Below, in pieces: positions 18,340 through 25,953 of a stretch of DNA of 64,000 nt. The notes beneath the pieces are model-generated. The model saw nothing but the letters and a program-made list of their open reading frames with translations, was not told where the DNA came from and made no database searches. Made by a program: the position numbers and the translations under genes. Origin of the DNA: Cohaesibacter intestini (GTDB lineage: Bacteria > Pseudomonadota > Alphaproteobacteria > Rhizobiales > Cohaesibacteraceae); assembly GCF_003324485.1 (NCBI RefSeq), contig NZ_QODK01000007.1, positions 62,001 to 126,000 of the forward strand, written 5' to 3'. The number at the start of each line of letters is the position of its first letter. Position 1 is the first letter of the stretch.

Positions 18340-18354
18340 TTAACGGCTTCTTTA
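18340..18354 (+). promoter_or_regulatory. Possible CtrA box upstream of the podJ-like gene
   Basis: TTAA-N7-TTTA differs by one base from the alphaproteobacterial CtrA consensus TTAA-N7-TTAA. Cell-cycle control would fit a polarity gene, but one near-match is weak evidence. Confidence 0.3.
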
Positions 18355-18462
18355 CCCTAAATTCGGAAAGTGCTCATGAGGAATTCCGTCGGTGACGGGT
18401 TAGTTATGCCGTCCTAAATCCATGTCCGGGTGGCCGAACCGACAACCAGTTGAGTCTGCATC

Positions 18463-21400
18463 ATGAGAGATGAATCTTTCCATACGGATCGCGAAGTAGG
18501 TGAATTCATAGAGGGCTTGCGTGCCTCGTCCCGCAGACGCCGACGGGGCAGCCAAGCCCGCTATGATTCCACCCAGCCACAGGGTGACCAACCTTCAGGG
18601 CAGAATGCCGAGTTGTTGGCAATGATCCGTGACATGGAGACTCAGTTGCAGGCTCTGTCCGGTGCTGGCGTTGAGACTGATCCGGCACCATATTCCAACT
18701 ACCAACGCACCCGAACCAACCGCCCCCGCCCTGAAGCCGGACATGATCACAACCGTGAGGCCAACTATCGCGGGGCCCTCGACCGGATCGAAGCACAATT
18801 GCAGCGCGTCGATCAGGCCCTTGGACGCAACAAAAGCAAAGCCATGCCTGCGATGCCGCGGAGCATGCGGCCGCGCCAAGAGCGCCCGATGTCTCCTGCA
18901 CAGGACGCGTCCGTTGCGCCACGGCCTGTAACCAACCCAGTTGCCAATACCGGTGTTGATCAAGCCCTGCGGCAAATTATGGAGCGGGTTGAGACCATGG
19001 CACCGAAGGTGGAGGGCAATGCCACCCAGCTGCAGCATCAGGACGACAAAATCAACTGTCTGCGCGAGGACGTCGCCGCTCTACGGGATCTCCTTGATCG
19101 CGCCAATTATGACGGTGTGTCAGAACGATTGCTGACCGAGATTGCTGCCATGTCCGGGCGCATTGAAGCCCTGTCTGAAATGGTGACCCAGACCCATCAT
19201 GATCCGATGCTGATCGACGCCATTCACGACATCCGGGCTCTTCTGGATCGTCCGGCGCAGGATCCTGCTCTGGATGCCCATTTCGAACGTATCCTGAGTA
19301 AACTCGACAATCTGCCTGTGGCGGATCATTTCAAAGATTTCGAGCGCCTGTCCGGTCAGCTGGATCAGTTGCGAGACCTGCTATCCACTTCACCGCGGAT
19401 GCAGCACATCACCGACATGTCCGGTCAAATGGGGATGATTGTCGACCGGTTGGGTCGACTGGAAGACAGCGTTCGCCATAGCGTAAGCACAGCGCCGGTT
19501 GATGCATTGTCGCAGCAATTGGGCAATCGCCTTGCCGGTCTGCAGGATCAGATCGAGCGGCTGGACCCCAGCGAACGACTGATGCGGTTGGAAGATCAGT
19601 TTTCAGCCCTTGCCGACCGGCTGGAAAGCAATCAGGATCAAAGCGGTGTGACCGAGCCAATCGAAGTTCTGGCCCGTCAGATGGAAAGCCTTGTCACGAT
19701 GATCGACAGGCAGGATCCGACTGCCCAGCGTTCGGCGCTTGAGCAATTGGCAACCCGGATTGGCGATCTTGACGAGCGGCTGCATGCCAACATGGCCAAT
19801 ATAGGCCTTGGTGCTGCGGAGCAACGCTTTGATCATGTAGAGCGCACCCTCGCACGCATTGACGATCTGCTCGCCCAGAGGATGGGCAGCACGGACCTGT
19901 CCGGGATCGAAACCGGCCTGTCGCGACTGGCTGATCGCATGGAAGCGCAGGAAGCGGCTCTGCGAGCCCGTCCGGTCCAGTCCGAACCAACGGATATGGA
20001 AGGCCTGTCACGGCTGGAAGGCATGATTGCAGATCTTGCCGACCGGCTCGATGACGCCTCGCAGAACAAAACCGGTGGTGATCAGCAGTTCTTCGAGAGC
20101 CTGACCAGTCGGCTTGACAGTCTTGCTGATCAGTTCGCCAAATCGCAGACCCGCTTTGACGCGGTCGACCGGATCGGCAAGGATATCCAGCAACTGGCTT
20201 CGGCTGCCCCGAAAGCGCCAATGAATGAAGCCAAGATGGCGGAAGCCGCTGCGGTCAAGGCTTTGCAGAAAATTGGTCCTCTGTCCGCCGGTCCAATGGA
20301 TAATGCGCTTGAGGCCATCATGGATGGGCTCAAAGATGACCTAAGCGGCCTGCGCCGTCTGGCCGAGAGCAACGAATCCAGCACCAAGGAAAGCCTGACC
20401 AGTGTCAGCGGCATGCTCAAAGGCATTGCTGATCGGTTGAGCGTGTTGGAAGAGGAAGTCCGCTCGAGTGAGACCCACCCTGCCGCTTCTGCCCACCCTG
20501 CCGCTTCTGTCAAGGGCATGTCTGTTGAAAGCAACGCGGACGATGAACCGCGTGGCCTTAGCCGCCTGTTGCGGCGCGGCAAGAAATCTTCAAAACCTGC
20601 CGATGCGTCCTCTGCCCGAGATACTGAACCGCAGGTGATCGAGAATGCGCAACAGATGAGCGCCGCCGACCTGCTTGCCAACAGACCTCAGCGCACGCCA
20701 CGTTCGGGTGCAGCGCCGACAGTTTCCAGCCCGGCACCATCGCAGGGCCGCTCTTCGGGACAGGCCGTTGAAGCCCAGTCTCAAGATGCGGGCGATCGGC
20801 AGCCACGTATTTCGATTTCCGGTCGCGCTGTCAGTGCATCTGCCGCCAGTGCCAGCCAACCACAAGCTCGCGCACCGGGTCAGATGCAACCACAGGCACG
20901 CCCCACGGTTCAGGGCAATGTGGCGTTGAAAGCAGAGCCTGAGCAGAGCCCAGAGACCCAGCGTCGCACCGCTCAGATTGTTGATGGCAACGCACAAGGC
21001 CCAGCCCGCAGCGAGACCAGTGGTGGCACCTCGAAAGCCGATTTCATTGCTGCCGCTCGCCGAGCCGCTCAGGCCGCTGCGCAGGAAAGCGAACGGGTGG
21101 AGAAAGAAGACAGCGAAAAGCAAGGCTTCCTCTCCCGGTTCAAAGGCAGCAAGAAGGGCAAAGCAGAAACGCAGGCTTCAAGCGCAGCAGACATGCTCGC
21201 CGCGCGTGGCATGAAAGATGGTCAAGATACGGCCAGAGGCAAGGACGGTCAAAATCGGAAGGACCGTCGTGCCGCGATGGCCGAGGCCACACGCAATGCC
21301 AAACAACTGAAAAATCTCGATCCTGATGCGATTGCCGAGAAGCTGAATAGCAACCCCAATGCCGCGCTTGTTGCAGACATGCTGGAGGATGACGAAATCC

Positions 21401-22917
21401 GCACCAGCCTGTTGGGCAAAATCGGTTCTGCTGTGTCGCGCCACAGCCGCCCGTTGCTGATGGCAGCAGCGGCAATTCTGCTCGCCATCACGACGCTGCA
21501 GCTGGTTCAAAATCCGAATTCCAGCCTGCATGGCCTGTTCAACAAACTGACTGCCGAACAGGAGGCCGCCCCTACGTCTCTGGATCAAGCCCCTGCTTCA
21601 GATACAGAGGCAGAACCGCAGGCTCCGGGACCGCAATCCAGTCTCGCCCCTGCATCGGGCAATGTGATGCCTCCGATGAAAGGGAAGGATGCGAGCCGCG
21701 CCATAACCTTCTCGCAACCGTCCGGAGTGGAAGCCTCGTTGGCAGGGCCGCGCCTGCCGCAAAAGCCGACCACAGCCGCATCGGAAGGCATAGCCACCTT
21801 CATGCCGCAGCAAAGCGGGCAGGTGCCCGGTATCGTGCCCGGTGAAGCGGATGGTGTCGATCTGACCCCAACCAGCTCGATCCCGAGCAAGGTGGCTGCG
21901 GATGTTAGTGCGTTGCAAGCCGATGCAGCCACCCAACCGATGCCACCGAAACCGGCAGACGCACCGACTGCTGCGGGTGACGATGAGGTCGACCCGGCCT
22001 TGTCATCGATTCAGGCAGCGGTCGATATGAACAAAATACTGGCACCGGGCATTTCCACTTCGCCTTTGCTGACGGCAGCAAAGGGCGGGGATGCGCTCGC
22101 CCAGTTCGAGATGGGCCGACGGTTAACCCTTGGCGAAGGGGTGAGCGCCGATTTGCAGGAAGCGGCCACATGGTTCGAGAAAGCCGCCGCCCAGTCAATG
22201 CCGCAGGCCCAATACAGCCTCGCCAATCTTTATGAGAAGGGCAAGGGCGTGAAACGCGACTATCAGGTCGCCCGCCTTTGGTATCAACGCGCTGCGGAAG
22301 CAGGCAATGTCAAGGCTATGCACAATCTCGCCGTGCTCTATGCAGAAGGTGGACTGGGCAAGCCGGACTTCAATCAGGCCTCCAAATGGTTCATCGCTGC
22401 GGCTGATCACGGGCTCAAGGACAGCCAGTATAATCTGGCCATTCTCTATGCCCGTGGCATGGGGATGAAGCAGGATTTGCTGCAGAGCTACAAGTGGTTT
22501 GCCATTGCCGCCCAAAATGGCGACCAAGGAGCAAACGCGAAACGCGACGAGGTCTTTGCTGTGCTCAACCCGACCCAGCAGAAAGCCGCAAAAACGCTGG
22601 TTGAAACGTGGGTGCCGAAAGTGGCCAAACCATCTGCCAACAAACTGGCCTCCATTCCCGATGCCTGGAGAAACAAGGCTCCGGCGGTGGTGACTGGTAT
22701 GCAGAGCGGTCCGCAAGGCTTTGTTGTCAATCAGGCGACGATTGCCAAGACACAGTCGATGCTCGGCGCGCTTGGCTATAATGCAGGGCCCGCTGATGGA
22801 CAGATGGGGCCGATGACCCGGACGGCCATCCGCAACTTCCAGGAAGTTGCTGGCATGCCGGTGACGGGCAAAGTTGACAAGGCATTGATTGAAGCTCTGT
22901 CCATGCGTATCATCTAA
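18463..22917 (+). CDS. podJ: PodJ-like polar organiser with coiled coils, Sel1 repeats and peptidoglycan-binding domain
   Basis: This 1484-residue protein has the PodJ domain order. A long cytoplasmic, heptad-rich region (about 60-660; many L-D-R-L/L-A-D-R-L segments) is followed by a disordered Pro/Ser/Gln-rich part (about 670-980). One transmembrane helix lies near 991-1011 (LLMAAAAILLAITTLQL), then a periplasmic disordered linker. At least four Sel1-like repeats span about 1200-1370 (AQYSLANLYEKGKGV, AMHNLAVLYAEGG, SQYNLAILYARGMGM). The C-terminus is a PG_binding_1 domain (about 1422-1480; GYNAGPADGQMGPMTRTAI). In Caulobacter PodJ places pili and signalling proteins at a pole; a similar role here is inference. 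The ribosome binding site is weak (TTGAG). Confidence 0.85.
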   Translation: MRDESFHTDREVGEFIEGLRASSRRRRRGSQARYDSTQPQGDQPSGQNAELLAMIRDMETQLQALSGAGVETDPAPYSNYQRTRTNRPRPEAGHDHNREANYRGALDRIEAQLQRVDQALGRNKSKAMPAMPRSMRPRQERPMSPAQDASVAPRPVTNPVANTGVDQALRQIMERVETMAPKVEGNATQLQHQDDKINCLREDVAALRDLLDRANYDGVSERLLTEIAAMSGRIEALSEMVTQTHHDPMLIDAIHDIRALLDRPAQDPALDAHFERILSKLDNLPVADHFKDFERLSGQLDQLRDLLSTSPRMQHITDMSGQMGMIVDRLGRLEDSVRHSVSTAPVDALSQQLGNRLAGLQDQIERLDPSERLMRLEDQFSALADRLESNQDQSGVTEPIEVLARQMESLVTMIDRQDPTAQRSALEQLATRIGDLDERLHANMANIGLGAAEQRFDHVERTLARIDDLLAQRMGSTDLSGIETGLSRLADRMEAQEAALRARPVQSEPTDMEGLSRLEGMIADLADRLDDASQNKTGGDQQFFESLTSRLDSLADQFAKSQTRFDAVDRIGKDIQQLASAAPKAPMNEAKMAEAAAVKALQKIGPLSAGPMDNALEAIMDGLKDDLSGLRRLAESNESSTKESLTSVSGMLKGIADRLSVLEEEVRSSETHPAASAHPAASVKGMSVESNADDEPRGLSRLLRRGKKSSKPADASSARDTEPQVIENAQQMSAADLLANRPQRTPRSGAAPTVSSPAPSQGRSSGQAVEAQSQDAGDRQPRISISGRAVSASAASASQPQARAPGQMQPQARPTVQGNVALKAEPEQSPETQRRTAQIVDGNAQGPARSETSGGTSKADFIAAARRAAQAAAQESERVEKEDSEKQGFLSRFKGSKKGKAETQASSAADMLAARGMKDGQDTARGKDGQNRKDRRAAMAEATRNAKQLKNLDPDAIAEKLNSNPNAALVADMLEDDEIRTSLLGKIGSAVSRHSRPLLMAAAAILLAITTLQLVQNPNSSLHGLFNKLTAEQEAAPTSLDQAPASDTEAEPQAPGPQSSLAPASGNVMPPMKGKDASRAITFSQPSGVEASLAGPRLPQKPTTAASEGIATFMPQQSGQVPGIVPGEADGVDLTPTSSIPSKVAADVSALQADAATQPMPPKPADAPTAAGDDEVDPALSSIQAAVDMNKILAPGISTSPLLTAAKGGDALAQFEMGRRLTLGEGVSADLQEAATWFEKAAAQSMPQAQYSLANLYEKGKGVKRDYQVARLWYQRAAEAGNVKAMHNLAVLYAEGGLGKPDFNQASKWFIAAADHGLKDSQYNLAILYARGMGMKQDLLQSYKWFAIAAQNGDQGANAKRDEVFAVLNPTQQKAAKTLVETWVPKVAKPSANKLASIPDAWRNKAPAVVTGMQSGPQGFVVNQATIAKTQSMLGALGYNAGPADGQMGPMTRTAIRNFQEVAGMPVTGKVDKALIEALSMRII
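20474..20509 (+). repeat. 18-bp tandem duplication inside the podJ-like gene
   Basis: Two exact 18-base copies in tandem encode HPAASA then HPAAS in the disordered region. The perfect identity suggests a recent slippage event that keeps the frame. Confidence 0.9.
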
Positions 22918-23392
22918 AGCAAGACGAGACCGATCAAATTCAAGCATGAGCTGGGACCATCGCCGCGGTGGGTCCCAACCCACTTTGTTTCGGTCTTGCG
23001 TGTGTTGTAGAACGAAAAACGGTCGATCCGCCTTCAAGACGTCAAAGGCAAGGCTGCCTCAGGATGCCCAATATGGGGGCACTGTTGGCGGCTTGGGCTT
23101 TACTTATCCAACGGCTGGTTGAGAGAGTTGTGATCCGCTTGTGTCATTTCGGATTTTTGCATCGAAATGCGCTATGTTTCGTTGACTTTCTGCCCCGCGA
23201 TATGGGATGGATGCGACAGGTTTTCTGGCCCGATTTCGAACCTTTATTCGCCGGATTGAAGGTCTGTCTTGCGATTATTGGCAGCTTGTCGCTATCATTG
23301 ATCGCAGTGCGACCAAGTGTCTCGAATGGGGGCTTGGTCCACACCCTGTTTGAAACCGCCATCGAGGCACATCCCGTGACAGGAGTGAGCGC
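22918..23392. other. Intergenic region downstream of the podJ-like gene
   Basis: A 7-bp stem TGGGACC/GGTCCCA (22952-22977) may end the podJ-like transcript, though its T tract is poor. An open frame (22968-23429) runs through the region but overlaps the well-supported TauE start and has no recognisable family. Confidence 0.4.
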
Positions 23393-24316
23393 GTGGAGCT
23401 CTATCTCCCCATCGCAGAACTGCCCGTAAACATCTTTGTCATTCTTGCGATGGGTGGCACGGTGGGCTTTCTGTCTGGCATTTTCGGTGTTGGTGGCGGT
23501 TTTCTCCTCACGCCTTTGTTGATCTTCTACGGTATTCCGCCCGCAGTGGCCGTTGCCTCGGTGACCGCGCAGATTACGGCCTCCTCGACGACGGGATCGC
23601 TGGCCTATCTGCGCACGGGCAATCTCGATTTAAAGCTCGGCTGCGTGCTGTTCAGTGCCGGTATCATAGGGTCCTTCATTGGCGTGGAGGTCTTCGCCAT
23701 CCTCAGAACCCTTGGCCAGCTCGATCTGATCATTTCCGTCTCTTACGTCACCTTTTTGGGGGCGATCGGGTCCCTGATGGTGATGGAAAGCGTGCGCTCG
23801 ATCGTTCGCAGCCGCCGTAACGGGCCGGTTGCGATGCGTAAACCGGGTCAACATAACTGGATCCACCGCCTCCCCTTCAAGATGCGCTTCAAGAAATCGA
23901 AGCTCTATATCAGCGTGTTGCCTGTAATGGCGATTGGCGGCACCATCGGTTTTCTGGGTACGGTGCTCGGCATTGGCGGCGGTTTCATGCTGGTCCCGGC
24001 GCTGATCTATCTGCTGCATGTGCCAACGGCGGTGGTGATCGGCACATCCTTGTTCCAGATTCTGGTGACAATGGCCGTGGCGACGATCCTGCATGCGACC
24101 ACAACCCAGTCGGTCGACATCGTGCTGGCACTGATCCTGATGGTCGGCGGCACGATCGGCGCACAATTTGGCGCGCAGTTCGGGCAGAAGATGAAGGGCG
24201 AACAATTGCGGGCTTTGTTGGGCCTGTTGGTGTTGATGGTCGGTATGCGTTTTGCTGTCGATCTGGTGATCGAGCCTCGGGAACTATACAGCATCGAAGT
24301 CAGGGAGACGCAGTGA
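23393..24316 (+). CDS. TauE/SafE-family membrane transporter
   Basis: This 307-residue integral membrane protein has the duplicated TauE/SafE half-repeats: GFLSGIFGVGGGFLLTPLL near residue 25 and GFLGTVLGIGGGFMLVPAL near residue 190. Eight or so hydrophobic segments are visible. The family exports sulfite or organosulfonate-derived anions in characterised cases; the substrate here is unknown. It starts at GTG, supported by AGGAG eight bases before it. Its TGA overlaps the ATG of the next gene by one base, indicating translational coupling. Confidence 0.88.
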   Translation: MELYLPIAELPVNIFVILAMGGTVGFLSGIFGVGGGFLLTPLLIFYGIPPAVAVASVTAQITASSTTGSLAYLRTGNLDLKLGCVLFSAGIIGSFIGVEVFAILRTLGQLDLIISVSYVTFLGAIGSLMVMESVRSIVRSRRNGPVAMRKPGQHNWIHRLPFKMRFKKSKLYISVLPVMAIGGTIGFLGTVLGIGGGFMLVPALIYLLHVPTAVVIGTSLFQILVTMAVATILHATTTQSVDIVLALILMVGGTIGAQFGAQFGQKMKGEQLRALLGLLVLMVGMRFAVDLVIEPRELYSIEVRETQ

Positions 24317-25098
24317 TGGCCCGTTTTCTGCTGACTTTGCTTGCTGCCTGTTTCGTTCTTCTGGGATCAAACCGCCATGTGCTGCATGCGGAAAGCATTG
24401 TTTCGGACATGTCGGACCGGGTGATCCGGATCAACTCGAACTTTACCGGATCCCAGATCGTGGTGTTCGGCATGATCGAGCGCGATGCCAACACCGTGTC
24501 GCGCGGCGCACCCTATGATCTGGTGATCGTTGTGCGGGGATGGGATCAGAATCTGGTTTCGCGCCGCAAGGAGCGGGTGGTTGGCGTCTGGGTCAACACC
24601 AAGAAGCGCGCCTATGCCAATGCTCCCAATTTCTATGTGATGGCAACCAACCGCAAACTGGAAGACATCGCCCATCCTGCCCTCTTGTCGAAGCTGCAGA
24701 TTGGCTCCGATTATCTGTTGCTGCCACCAACCGGGATCGATAGCAGTCAGTTCTCCACCTATGATCCGTTTCGCGAGGCAGCCCTGCGATTGAAGCGGCA
24801 AAAGGGGCTTTATCGCGATGACCTGTCCTCCATCACGTTCCTCAATGACTCCATGTTTCGTAGCACGGTGGACATTCCGGCCAATGTGGAAGTCGGCCGC
24901 TATGATGTCACGGTCTATTTGTTCCGCGGTGGGGCGCTGCTGCATTCCCAGACCCAGCCCTTGAATGTCGCCAAGTCAGGCTTTGAGCAGGTCACCTACA
25001 ATCTGGCCCAGAAGCAGAGCTTCATCTATGGGCTGTTATGCGTGCTGCTGGCTGTCTTTACCGGGTGGTTTGCCGGCGTCGTCTTCCGCAAGAATTAG
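24316..25098 (+). CDS. TIGR02186 family membrane-anchored periplasmic protein
   Basis: This 260-residue protein has a signal peptide (LLTLLAACFVLLGS, cleavage near HAES), a large periplasmic domain (ANFT-type strand INSNFTGSQIVVFGMIE) and one C-terminal transmembrane helix (FIYGLLCVLLAVFTGWFAGVVF). It matches the alphaproteobacterial TIGR02186 family, regularly found next to TauE/SafE transporters. The one-base overlap with the transporter supports a joint function, perhaps as an accessory subunit, but the function is uncharacterised. GTG at 24313 is an alternative start. Confidence 0.8.
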   Translation: MARFLLTLLAACFVLLGSNRHVLHAESIVSDMSDRVIRINSNFTGSQIVVFGMIERDANTVSRGAPYDLVIVVRGWDQNLVSRRKERVVGVWVNTKKRAYANAPNFYVMATNRKLEDIAHPALLSKLQIGSDYLLLPPTGIDSSQFSTYDPFREAALRLKRQKGLYRDDLSSITFLNDSMFRSTVDIPANVEVGRYDVTVYLFRGGALLHSQTQPLNVAKSGFEQVTYNLAQKQSFIYGLLCVLLAVFTGWFAGVVFRKN

Positions 25099-25107
25099 AA
25101 CTGATCA

Positions 25108-25953
25108 TCAGCGTTTTGGTCGCCGGATGCCAGCGTAAGGATGCTCGGTGATGACTTGCCGCCCGATCACCAGCAGACGGCTGGATGGTGAGGCCAGCGC
25201 GGCCAAGGCCGGTTCATGAATATTCAAGCCGCCGGTATAGGCTCCATAGGCAGGCATGACGATCCGCTCGGGACTGACCAGAAAGCACTTGCGCCTGAGG
25301 GTGCGACCACGTGAAGGAATGGAGACCACGGGGTGCAAATGGCCACATATCTCGGCTCTGTGCCGGGTTTGCTTTTCCGGTTCAACTTCACTGTTCCCTT
25401 CCCCCGGTTCGTGGCATAGAAAAATCCCGCCTTCGGCACCTTCCAATATCCCGTTTTCGGCAACCTTGCCACCAAGGCTCTCGGGCAAGTGAGGGTCATG
25501 ATTGCCGGTGATCCAGTGCCAGGCCAAACGCTGCGTCAGGGCGCGCAGACGGCTTCTTACCGCCTCATCCAGACGATTGGGGCCGTCCACGTCGTGAAAT
25601 GAATCCCCAAGACAGATCACCGTTTGCGGCTGGTGTGCGGCTATATCCGCTTCCAGCAGGGCCAAGGTCATCTGGCTGTCATAGGGAGGTAGAAACTGGC
25701 CGGTGCGGGCAAAGGCGGAACCTTTCTCCAGATGCAAATCAGCCACCAGCAGCAGGCCTTGGTCCGGGTGGAGCAAGGCCCCGGAGCGAAGCGCGAGGAA
25801 TGTCTCGCCAGCAAAGGCAAAGCGATGGCTCACGGGTGCGTCGAGCTCCTTGTCTGTGGACCGGGATGCGTTGGGCTTGTCCTGCCCGGACTCACTGGTT
25901 TGAAACACCGGCACAATCCTTCTGTGGTGCGTTGGGGTCTGATCATGTCTCAA
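25108..25953 (-). CDS. pdeM: Ligase-associated DNA damage response endonuclease PdeM (metallophosphoesterase)
   Basis: This 281-residue calcineurin-like phosphoesterase shows the metal-binding motifs ADLHLEKG, GDSFHD, GNHD and GHLHP, plus the PdeM C-terminal signature MPAYGAYTGGLN. In ligase-associated repair clusters this nuclease accompanies a DEXH helicase and an ATP-dependent ligase. The N-terminal 40 residues before the catalytic core are low-complexity and may be mis-started. Its start overlaps the 3' end of the helicase gene by 11 bases, so the two are translationally coupled. Confidence 0.88.
   Translation of the reverse strand: MRHDQTPTHHRRIVPVFQTSESGQDKPNASRSTDKELDAPVSHRFAFAGETFLALRSGALLHPDQGLLLVADLHLEKGSAFARTGQFLPPYDSQMTLALLEADIAAHQPQTVICLGDSFHDVDGPNRLDEAVRSRLRALTQRLAWHWITGNHDPHLPESLGGKVAENGILEGAEGGIFLCHEPGEGNSEVEPEKQTRHRAEICGHLHPVVSIPSRGRTLRRKCFLVSPERIVMPAYGAYTGGLNIHEPALAALASPSSRLLVIGRQVITEHPYAGIRRPKR

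Larger units (their letters stand above)
18025..18462. other. Divergent promoter region between merR and the podJ-like gene
   Basis: This 438-base spacer carries the MerR-type dyad (18080-18097) near the regulator and a CtrA-like half-match (18340-18354) about 110 bases before the podJ-like start. No gene is supported. Confidence 0.5.

Noticed and set aside
22968-23429. 153-codon ORF before the TauE/SafE gene
   Set aside because: No family, no ribosome binding site, and it overlaps the supported GTG start of the transporter.
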